Source: Pseudemcibacter aquimaris
Lineage (GTDB): Bacteria; Pseudomonadota; Alphaproteobacteria; Sphingomonadales; Emcibacteraceae
Assembly (NCBI RefSeq): GCF_028869115.1
Contig: NZ_CP079800.1
Span: 1,178,001 to 1,242,000, forward strand
Length of the DNA stretch: 64,000 nucleotides
Direction of reading: 5' to 3'
Below, in pieces: positions 54,023 through 61,319 of the stretch (position 1 is the first letter of the stretch; every line of letters begins with the position of its first letter). The notes under the pieces are model-generated. The model worked only from the letters and a program-made list of their open reading frames with translations. It had not been told where the DNA came from and ran no database searches. The position numbers were made by a program, and so were the translations under genes.

Positions 54023-54601
54023 ATGTTTCGTTATGTATCAATAATATTTTTTGTTTTGTTTGCTAGTCTTTCTGTGCATGCAGAAACAGTAAAAGTAAAA
54101 CTTGAAACCACAATGGGTGATATCCATATTGATCTATATGCTGATAAAGCACCGAACACAGTGGACAATTTTCTTAAATATATTGATGCCGGTCTAATGG
54201 GCGAAGGTTCTTTTTACCGCGCCGTAAACTTGCAGAATCAAGTACGAAAAGATGTATTAATCGAAGTCATTCAAGGTGGTATTGGTGGCAGTGATGTAGA
54301 TGGGTATGGTGCAATATCATTGGAACGTACACGTGACACAGGGCTTAAGCATCTGGACGGTACCATTTCAATGGCCCGTGGCGGTCCTGATACTGCAACA
54401 TCAGAATTTTTCATCTGCATCAATGACCAACCAAGTCTTGATTTCGGTGGTGAACGAAACGCAGACGGGCAGGGCTTTGCTGCATTTGGTCAAGTAACCA
54501 AAGGTATGGAAGTAGTTCGTGCTATTCAAATGGCACCGACTGAAGAAGGCAGTGAAACTATTGTTGAGCCAGTAAAATTTATTTCATTTACAAGAGAATA
54601 A
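54023..54601 (+). CDS. exported cyclophilin-type peptidyl-prolyl isomerase
   Basis: 192 residues with a signal peptide (about 1-20, SVHAET). Cyclophilin motifs are canonical: GDIHIDLYADKAPNTVDNFL, FYRAV with the catalytic arginine, VIQGG, MARGGPDTATSEFFI, and DGQGFAAFGQV. It should catalyse proline isomerisation in the periplasm. It is a paralogue of the protein at 31143 and keeps the residues that the other has lost. Confidence 0.92.
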   Translation: MFRYVSIIFFVLFASLSVHAETVKVKLETTMGDIHIDLYADKAPNTVDNFLKYIDAGLMGEGSFYRAVNLQNQVRKDVLIEVIQGGIGGSDVDGYGAISLERTRDTGLKHLDGTISMARGGPDTATSEFFICINDQPSLDFGGERNADGQGFAAFGQVTKGMEVVRAIQMAPTEEGSETIVEPVKFISFTRE

Positions 54602-54606
54602 CGTAA

Positions 54607-55602
54607 ATGCGTGATCCGCTCGAAGTTACCATCACGGTTAATACGGCCTTTAGTCCCGGTAAATCAATTTTTGATGAAAAGGGATTTAAGCCCGTCGGAA
54701 AAAGATCCATCTTAGGCGAGGTGGAGGGCGTTGGTCATGGTCTTGATTTTATCCTGAATACATTTGAAAACCATAATATCAAAAGCAGTTTTTTTGTTGA
54801 TGCGGCACAGCACTGTTATTTCGGTCATGAACCGATGCAGGAAATTGTGGATAAAATTAAAAAGGCAGGACAGGATACTCAATTACTTGTTCATCCGTTC
54901 TGGTATTATTTCGACGAAGGAGGCGAATTTCCGCGTGATGATTCTCTTGCGGACAGGTCAGTGGATGAACTTAAGCAAATTATCTCGAAGTCTGTTGTTG
55001 AATTTGAAAAGCTTACCGGCAAAAAGCCGTCGGCGTTTCGTTCAGCGAATGGTGCGGTGGATCCGAATTTATATAAAGCACTTTCTGAACTTGAAATTGG
55101 CATCAGTTCAAGTGTTGCTATCGAAAAGTTTATCCCGTACGGGAAAAAGTTTCTTTTAAATGGTGGCAGGCATAAGTTTGAAGACGTGACGGAAATTCCG
55201 CATTTTACCTATCAAGATATGGATAACATGGGCGGATACCCGAAAAAGACGTTGCAAATCGCAACATGCTCCTGGCGAGAAATGCGTTCAATTCTTAAAA
55301 AAGCCTATCAAGGCGGAATGCCGCAGATTGTGGTTTTGATGGAACCTTCTGATTTTATTAAGAAAAAAGATCATCAGTTCCTCGAGATAACAAGAAACAG
55401 GGTCAATCAGCAAAGATTGATCAAATTGTGTGAGTTTATTAATGAAAATAGCGATGAATATGTTGCTGTTGATTTTGAAAGTAATGCCGAGCGCTGGCAA
55501 CAAACGCAATTAAAAAATATTGACCGATTTAGAATCCCCACAAGGTATCGTAATTTCAGAAAAATTGAGAATATGTTGAATCGACTATTCTGGAATTATT
55601 AA
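54607..55602 (+). CDS. NodB-like polysaccharide deacetylase family protein (metal site altered)
   Basis: 331 residues. The order GLDFILNTFENHNIKSSFFVDAA, EPMQEIVDKIKKAGQD, LLVHPFWYYFDEGG and KPSAFRSANGAVDPNL is that of NodB-fold proteins of the WalW type. In active members a D-x-E pair near the N-terminus and an H-x-H-P pair bind the metal. Here these read TVNTAFS (Asp to Asn, Glu to Ala) and LLVHP (first His lost). The protein may be a non-catalytic member or use another chemistry. It starts 5 bases after the cyclophilin gene. Confidence 0.65.
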   Translation: MRDPLEVTITVNTAFSPGKSIFDEKGFKPVGKRSILGEVEGVGHGLDFILNTFENHNIKSSFFVDAAQHCYFGHEPMQEIVDKIKKAGQDTQLLVHPFWYYFDEGGEFPRDDSLADRSVDELKQIISKSVVEFEKLTGKKPSAFRSANGAVDPNLYKALSELEIGISSSVAIEKFIPYGKKFLLNGGRHKFEDVTEIPHFTYQDMDNMGGYPKKTLQIATCSWREMRSILKKAYQGGMPQIVVLMEPSDFIKKKDHQFLEITRNRVNQQRLIKLCEFINENSDEYVAVDFESNAERWQQTQLKNIDRFRIPTRYRNFRKIENMLNRLFWNY

Positions 55603-55895
55603 TAAACATGCTTAATAATTTTTTTAAAATTCCCTAAAATCCGCGCTTCAAAAGGTGGATAAAATTTCTACTATTTACAATGAGTGATAATAAGTTAAAT
55701 TAATACGGTTTTTTACCGAAAAAGCATTGCAAATTGATGCCAATGTCGGTAAACAAGGCTCGCATGCTATGCGAAGGGTAAAGGGGAAACGACTGAACTT
55801 TGATTTTATATTCTGGATCAAGGCTTTTTTCTTTGCTCATTTAGTTATTGCTAACGCGTTAAAAATATTAATCGAACCCATTACGAGGTTTATGT
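55603..55895. other. leader region upstream of the bc1 operon
   Basis: 293 bases without a convincing gene. A 60-codon open frame at 55727-55909 overlaps petA and has no recognisable domain or good ribosome-binding site. The region must hold the pet promoter, but I could not define its hexamers. Confidence 0.4.
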
Positions 55896-56417
55896 ATGAC
55901 TACACATGATGACGTTGTTGAAGAAAGACGTAATTTTCTTTATCTAGCCACTACTGCAGCTGGTGCTGTGGCTGCTGGCGGTGCGGCTTGGCCTTTGATC
56001 GATCAAATGAATCCATCAAAAGACGTTCTTGCACTATCTTCTATCGAAGTTGACCTTTCCAAAATCCCTGTTGGCACAAGCGCTGTATTCCTATGGCGTG
56101 GTAACCCAGTTTTTGTGCGTCACCGCACAGAAGAAGAGATCGCCCGCGCACAAGCAGACGATGCTGCAGATGATTTGATTGATCCGGAAATTGACGCAGA
56201 CCGCGTACAACGCCCAGAGTGGCTTGTAATGAGTGGTGTTTGTACTCACCTTGGCTGTGTTCCGCTTGATCAACAAGGCGAATTTGGCGGTTGGTTCTGC
56301 CCATGTCACGGTTCTCACTATGATATCTCTGGTCGTATCCGTAAGGGTCCGGCACCACTTAACCTACCGGTTGTGGAATATGAGTTCATGAGCGATACAT
56401 TAATCAAGATCGGATAA
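55896..56417 (+). CDS. petA: ubiquinol-cytochrome c reductase iron-sulfur subunit
   Basis: 173 residues. An N-terminal Tat-like anchor ([20 protein letters not shown]) leads to the Rieske domain with the [2Fe-2S] ligand boxes CTHLGCVP and CPCHGSHYD (two Cys, two His, and the disulfide cysteines). It passes electrons from ubiquinol to cytochrome c1 in complex III. First gene of petABC; the spacing to petB is 9 bases. Confidence 0.97.
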   Translation: MTTHDDVVEERRNFLYLATTAAGAVAAGGAAWPLIDQMNPSKDVLALSSIEVDLSKIPVGTSAVFLWRGNPVFVRHRTEEEIARAQADDAADDLIDPEIDADRVQRPEWLVMSGVCTHLGCVPLDQQGEFGGWFCPCHGSHYDISGRIRKGPAPLNLPVVEYEFMSDTLIKIG

Positions 56418-56426
56418 GGATAAAAA

Positions 56427-57689
56427 ATGGCTTCAGATAAAAAATTCGAACCAACGAATCCGACAGCGAAATGGGTGGAAGATCGTCTACCTATCATGGG
56501 TTTGATTTATAGTTCATTAGGGGCTGGATACAATGCTCCTCGTAATCTTAACTACTGGTATAACTTCGGTGTTCTTGCCGGCTTTATGCTTGTTGTACAA
56601 ATCATCACAGGTATCATCCTTGTAATGCATTATGTGCCACATGTTGATCTTGCGTTCGACAGTGTGCAGCACATCAGACGTGATGTTAACTATGGTTGGC
56701 TAATTCAAGCGGTTCACGCGAATGGTGCCTCCATGTTCTTCATTGTGGTTTATATCCACATTCTTAGAGGTTTCTACTACGGTTCTTATAAAGCACCACG
56801 TGAAATCCTATGGTTCCTCGGCATTATCATTTATCTTCTTATGATGGCAACTGGCTTTATGGGCTATGTTCTTCCATGGGGTCAAATGAGTTACTGGGGT
56901 GCGAAGGTTATTACAAACCTATTCAGTGTGTTTGACTTTATCCCATTCATTGGTGATGGTCTTGTGAACTGGTTATGGGGTGGTTTTGCGGTTGATCAAC
57001 CAACACTGAACCGTTTCTTCAGCCTTCACTACCTACTACCATTTGTTCTTGTGGGTGTTGTTATTCTTCACGTATGGGCGCTTCATATCCCGGGTTCAAC
57101 TAACCCACTTGGTATTGATGCAACTGGTAAGCACGACAAAGTGCCATTCCACCCATACTACACAGCAAAAGACGCATTTGGTCTTGGTGTTTTCATCATT
57201 TTCTTTGCTGGCTTTGTTTTCTACATTCCGGATTTCCTAGGTCATCCAGATAACTATGTAAAAGCAAACCCGCTTGTAACACCTGCACACATCGTGCCTG
57301 AGTGGTATTACCTACCGTTCTATGCGATCCTTCGTGCGATCCCGAATGCTTTCCTTGGTGTTGTTGCAATGTTTGGTTCAATCCTGATCCTATTTGCAAT
57401 GCCATGGCTTGATGGTTCACGCATTCGTTCAATGCGCTTCCGTCCGCTATCTAAGTTCTTCTTCTGGTGTTTCGTTGTAAACGGACTATTCCTTGGCTAC
57501 CTTGGTCAAAGATCACCTGACGATGTACTTGCACTTGGCGTGACAGCATTAACATATGCACAAGTATCAACATTCTTCTACTTTGCTTACTTCGTAGTGG
57601 TAATGCCGCTAGTCAGCAGAATGGAAACAACGAAACCAGTACCAACCAGCATTGCTGCTGCCGTACTTGAAGAAAATAAGAAGGGCTAA
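56427..57689 (+). CDS. petB: cytochrome b subunit of the bc1 complex
   Basis: 420 residues with eight to nine membrane helices. The haem-binding histidines lie in the second and fourth helices ([13 protein letters not shown], and [20 protein letters not shown]), and the Qo-site PEWY motif is present ([13 protein letters not shown]). Codons ending in C for Asn, Phe, His and Tyr are more frequent here than in most neighbours, consistent with high expression of petABC. It is followed by petC after 5 bases. Confidence 0.98.
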   Translation: MASDKKFEPTNPTAKWVEDRLPIMGLIYSSLGAGYNAPRNLNYWYNFGVLAGFMLVVQIITGIILVMHYVPHVDLAFDSVQHIRRDVNYGWLIQAVHANGASMFFIVVYIHILRGFYYGSYKAPREILWFLGIIIYLLMMATGFMGYVLPWGQMSYWGAKVITNLFSVFDFIPFIGDGLVNWLWGGFAVDQPTLNRFFSLHYLLPFVLVGVVILHVWALHIPGSTNPLGIDATGKHDKVPFHPYYTAKDAFGLGVFIIFFAGFVFYIPDFLGHPDNYVKANPLVTPAHIVPEWYYLPFYAILRAIPNAFLGVVAMFGSILILFAMPWLDGSRIRSMRFRPLSKFFFWCFVVNGLFLGYLGQRSPDDVLALGVTALTYAQVSTFFYFAYFVVVMPLVSRMETTKPVPTSIAAAVLEENKKG

Positions 57690-57694
57690 TAACA

Positions 57695-58531
57695 ATGATG
57701 AAAAACATCAAAATTAAAGGCCTTATGGCAACACTGGCTGCTGCAACAATGTTTGTAAGTGGCGCAGAAGCAGCAACATCAACTGCGGCTCATCCAGAGC
57801 GTAACGAGTACACATCTGCTGGTATCTTCGGTAAGTGGGACATCGCGTCAATTCAACGTGGTCTTCAGGTTTACCAAGAAGTTTGTGCAGCATGTCACTC
57901 AATGGATCTGGTTGCTTTCCGTACACTTGGTGATGTTGGTTACAACGAAGACGAGATCAAAGCGATCGCAATCGAGTATGAATATGAAACACTCGATGAA
58001 GATGGTGAAATTACTTTCCGTCCTGGTCTACCGTCTGACTATTTCCCGGCACCATTTGCCAACGAAACAGCAGCACGCGCAGCCAACAATGGCGCTCTTC
58101 CACCTGACTTCTCGACAATGGTAAAGGCAAGAGAACATCTTGCGTTTAACCCAATGAGCAGCACATACGGTGAAGATTATATCGTTGCGCTGATGACTGG
58201 TTACGAAGATGAAGCACCAGAAGGTTTCGAACTAATGGCTGGTCTTTATTACAACCATTATTTTGAAGGCAACCAAATTGCGATGGCTCCGCCACTATTT
58301 GATGACATGGTTGAGTATGCCGACGGCACACCAGCAACTGTTAAGCAAATGGCGTATGACGTAGCGAACTTCATGGCGTGGGCATCTGACCCAACTATGC
58401 AAGAGCGTAAGCAAATGGGTCTTAAAGTGATGCTATTCATGTTTGTATTTGTGATCCTACTATACTTCACAAACAAGCGTGTTTGGGCACGTGTGAAAAA
58501 AGGCGAAGATATCGATCCTTCAAACGTTTAA
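57695..58531 (+). CDS. petC: cytochrome c1
   Basis: 278 residues. Signal peptide (about 1-26, SGAEAATS), the haem c site CAACHSMD at about 66-73, a long periplasmic domain (PNFGALPPDFSTM-like NNGALPPDFSTMVKA), and one C-terminal membrane anchor (KVMLFMFVFVILLYF) with a basic tail. It accepts electrons from the Rieske protein and reduces soluble cytochrome c. Last gene of the operon; an intrinsic terminator follows. Confidence 0.96.
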   Translation: MMKNIKIKGLMATLAAATMFVSGAEAATSTAAHPERNEYTSAGIFGKWDIASIQRGLQVYQEVCAACHSMDLVAFRTLGDVGYNEDEIKAIAIEYEYETLDEDGEITFRPGLPSDYFPAPFANETAARAANNGALPPDFSTMVKAREHLAFNPMSSTYGEDYIVALMTGYEDEAPEGFELMAGLYYNHYFEGNQIAMAPPLFDDMVEYADGTPATVKQMAYDVANFMAWASDPTMQERKQMGLKVMLFMFVFVILLYFTNKRVWARVKKGEDIDPSNV

Positions 58532-58567
58532 GATATTGTCTTAAATCACTAAATAGTTTTAAATGTA

Positions 58568-58599
58568 AGGGCTGCCAAATTTGGTGGCCCTTATTTTTT
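58568..58599 (+). terminator. intrinsic terminator after petC
   Basis: AGGGCTGCCA (58568-58577) pairs with TGGTGGCCCT (58582-58591) over ten positions, including two G-T wobbles, with the loop AATT. TATTTTTT follows. It lies 36 bases after petC and just before mtnP, so mtnP-apt probably have their own promoter or depend on read-through. Confidence 0.8.
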
Positions 58600-58619
58600 G
58601 TGTACTAGCGGGAGAAGAA

Positions 58620-59492
58620 ATGACAAACGTCTTGGGAATAATTGGCGGTAGCGGTCTTTATGATATTGAAGGGATAGAAAACCCACAATGGATTGCTGTT
58701 GATAGCACATTTGGGGAAACTTCCGATGAATTGCTGGTGGGTTTCGTTGATGGCTTAAAAGTGGTATTTCTGCCGCGTCATGGCCGTGGTCATAAGATAT
58801 CCCCATCTAATATCAATTACCGCGCCAATATCGACGCTATGAAACGTGCTGGGGTAACCGACATTGTCAGTATCAGTGCATGCGGGTCTTTCCGTGAAGA
58901 AATGGCGCCCAGAGATTTTGTTATTGTTGATCAATTCATCGATAGGACATTTGCACGTAAAAAAACATTCTTTGATGATGATGTAGTTGCCCATGTTTCT
59001 GTTGCGCTTCCAACATGCGGGAACTTAAGCGATGTTGTTGAAATGGCAGGGAAAGATATTGATGTAAAAATTCATCGTGGTGGTACGTATCTCGCTATGG
59101 AAGGACCACAATTTTCATCACTGGCAGAATCACATATGTACCGCAGTTGGGGCTGTGATGTGATCGGTATGACCAATATGCCAGAAGCCAAGCTCGCGAG
59201 GGAAGCTGAAATTTGTTATGTCACAGTGGCAATGGTCACCGATTATGATAGCTGGCATCCCGATCATGGCGAGGTAGATGTTACGGAAATCATCAAAACG
59301 CTAGGTCAGAATTCAGCCAACGCAAAGACGCTTGTAGGAAATATTGCAAAGGGTTTAAAAGCCGCTGAAAACAGACACCCTTGTGTACAAGGATGCGATC
59401 ATGCACTTGAATTTGCAATTATGACCCAGGATATCAATCCAGAAACAAAAGCAAAATTATCAGCCGTTGCGGGAAGGGTACTAAATAAATGA
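58620..59492 (+). CDS. mtnP: S-methyl-5'-thioadenosine phosphorylase
   Basis: About 290 residues of the purine nucleoside phosphorylase/MTAP family. IIGGSGLYDIEG, PRHGRGHKISPSNINYRAN, GTYLAMEGPQFSSLAES and IGMTNMPEAKLAREAEI are the MTAP landmarks. It splits methylthioadenosine with phosphate into adenine and methylthioribose-1-phosphate. ATG 58620 follows GGGAGAAG; the frame extends 13 codons upstream into the petC terminator, which is not the start. The adenine product is used by Apt, encoded immediately downstream. Confidence 0.94.
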   Translation: MTNVLGIIGGSGLYDIEGIENPQWIAVDSTFGETSDELLVGFVDGLKVVFLPRHGRGHKISPSNINYRANIDAMKRAGVTDIVSISACGSFREEMAPRDFVIVDQFIDRTFARKKTFFDDDVVAHVSVALPTCGNLSDVVEMAGKDIDVKIHRGGTYLAMEGPQFSSLAESHMYRSWGCDVIGMTNMPEAKLAREAEICYVTVAMVTDYDSWHPDHGEVDVTEIIKTLGQNSANAKTLVGNIAKGLKAAENRHPCVQGCDHALEFAIMTQDINPETKAKLSAVAGRVLNK

Positions 59493-60019
59493 GCTGGATT
59501 AAAGATTATGTCAGAACCATTCCCGATTACCCACATGAGGGCATTATGTTCCGTGATGTCACAACCATATTTGAAAGTGATGAAGCATACCCGCGCATGA
59601 TTGATGAATTTGTTGCCCATTACCGTGATAAAGGGATCAATAAAATTGCGGGGATAGAGGCGCGCGGATTTATCCTTGGTGGTGCGATCGCCCATATGCT
59701 TGGGATTGGGTTTATTACCATCCGCAAGAAGGGAAAATTACCCCATGACACCCATACCGAAGAGTATGAGCTAGAATACGGCACAGACGCATTAGAGATC
59801 CATGTGGATGCTATAAACGAAGGTGATAACATTCTTATCGTTGATGATCTTATTGCCACTGGTGGTACCGCAATTGCTGCGCTGAAACTTATTAACAGGG
59901 CAGGCGGTAAGGTTAGTGATGCTTGTTTTATTATTGATTTACCGGAATTGGGGGGGAGCAATGCATTAACCGAAAAAGGATGTGATGTATTTTCATTAGC
60001 GCAGTACGAAGGGCTATGA
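59489..60019 (+). CDS. apt: adenine phosphoribosyltransferase
   Basis: 176 residues. PRPP-binding motif ILIVDDLIATGGTA (about 113-126) and the APT opening IPDYPHEGIMFRDVTT are diagnostic. It converts adenine and PRPP to AMP, recovering the base freed by MtnP. The start overlaps mtnP by 4 bases, so the two form a coupled salvage unit. Confidence 0.96.
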   Translation: MSWIKDYVRTIPDYPHEGIMFRDVTTIFESDEAYPRMIDEFVAHYRDKGINKIAGIEARGFILGGAIAHMLGIGFITIRKKGKLPHDTHTEEYELEYGTDALEIHVDAINEGDNILIVDDLIATGGTAIAALKLINRAGGKVSDACFIIDLPELGGSNALTEKGCDVFSLAQYEGL

Positions 60020-60161
60020 TTAGTCTTAAATTCTAGTTTTTGCGTTAAAGCGTCAGTTTTCTGAGATCAAACTATAGTTGTGCTGTCGAAGTTATTTTCA
60101 TTTTAAGCTATACTTTCAATAAATTCATAAAAAAATTTATGAATATTGGAGGGACATATAA

Positions 60162-61319
60162 ATGAGAATCTTAAAAAAAATAGCTCCACTTTTAGTGCTG
60201 ATTGCAGGTGCCGTTGTATCTGTGATGATTATTAATTCAAAAGAACAGCCGCAAAGTCAGGAAGTCGAAACCAAACCCCGTAACATTAAGGCTGTCGTTG
60301 CAAAGAGCGGTGATGTTGAATTAAAGGTCTTAACCCAAGGGTCGGTGAGAGCAAGACAAGTTATTAATATTGTCCCTCAGGTTGCTGGCCAAATCACATA
60401 TGTTTCACCAAAATTTGTTGCTGGTGGTAAATTCAAAGAGGGTGAGGTCATAATCAGGATTGACCCACGAGATTATGAAGTTGCCGTCATTGCCGCAGAA
60501 AGCCAAATCGCAGAAAGCCTACAAAGGTTAGAAGAAGAAAAGGCAGAAGCCGCGCTTGCATTATCAGAATGGAACGAATTGGGGCAAGGCGAAGCAAGTG
60601 ACCTAACGTTAAGGAAACCGCAACTCGCTAGGGCAGAAGCGCAATTAAAAGCAAGCGAAGCAAGCTTGCTTACAGCCAAGTTAAATCTGGAAAGATCAGT
60701 TATCAAAGCACCATTTAATGGATTGCTTACATCAAAAAATGCTGATCTTGGGCAGTTTTTAAGTCCCGGTATTCAGATTGGAGAATATCATTCAACAGAC
60801 ATTCGTGAAGTGCGATTGCCGCTTTCCCCGCTCGACAGGACCAAGGTTGATTTAACCAGCCTTAAAGATGGGAATGGTCAGCTTGATGTAAAATTCACTG
60901 TTTCAATTGGCGAAACCACCAATACATGGATGGGGAAAGTGGTTCGAACCGAAGGTATGATTGTGAATAACACAGATATATTGTGGGTTGTTGCTGAACT
61001 ATCTGGGGCTCAATTGAGTTCTATTGAAAATGGTGAATTGATTGAAATCGGACAGTTCGTCAATGCTGAAATCAGCGGAAAATCATTATCAGAAACGGTA
61101 ATATTGCCGCGCGCCGCATTAAACCAAGGCAGCAATGTTATGGTTGTTGACGAAAATAATGCTTTAAGAACTCAAAAAGTTACCTTAATGGACACCAACC
61201 GTGATTTCATTGTTGTTTCAAGCGGGGTAAATCCGGGGGACATCATTAACACCACACAGTTAGGCGCCGGAATGGATGGTATGCTTGTTAATGCAACGAT
61301 TGAAGAAGGCGTAAACTGA
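60162..61319 (+). CDS. RND efflux periplasmic adaptor subunit
   Basis: 385 residues. Membrane anchor at about 8-26, lipoyl-like half (IVPQVAGQITYVSPKFVAGGKFKEGE), an alanine-rich coiled-coil hairpin (about 105-180), second half (SVIKAPFNGLLTSKNADLGQFL) and beta-barrel. GGAGGG precedes the ATG. Its TGA overlaps the ATG of the pump gene. It would link the RND pump to an outer-membrane channel not encoded here. Confidence 0.93.
   Translation: MRILKKIAPLLVLIAGAVVSVMIINSKEQPQSQEVETKPRNIKAVVAKSGDVELKVLTQGSVRARQVINIVPQVAGQITYVSPKFVAGGKFKEGEVIIRIDPRDYEVAVIAAESQIAESLQRLEEEKAEAALALSEWNELGQGEASDLTLRKPQLARAEAQLKASEASLLTAKLNLERSVIKAPFNGLLTSKNADLGQFLSPGIQIGEYHSTDIREVRLPLSPLDRTKVDLTSLKDGNGQLDVKFTVSIGETTNTWMGKVVRTEGMIVNNTDILWVVAELSGAQLSSIENGELIEIGQFVNAEISGKSLSETVILPRAALNQGSNVMVVDENNALRTQKVTLMDTNRDFIVVSSGVNPGDIINTTQLGAGMDGMLVNATIEEGVN

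Noticed and set aside
55727-55909. 60-codon frame upstream of petA
   Set aside because: It overlaps the petA start, has no good ribosome-binding site and no known domain; more likely leader sequence.
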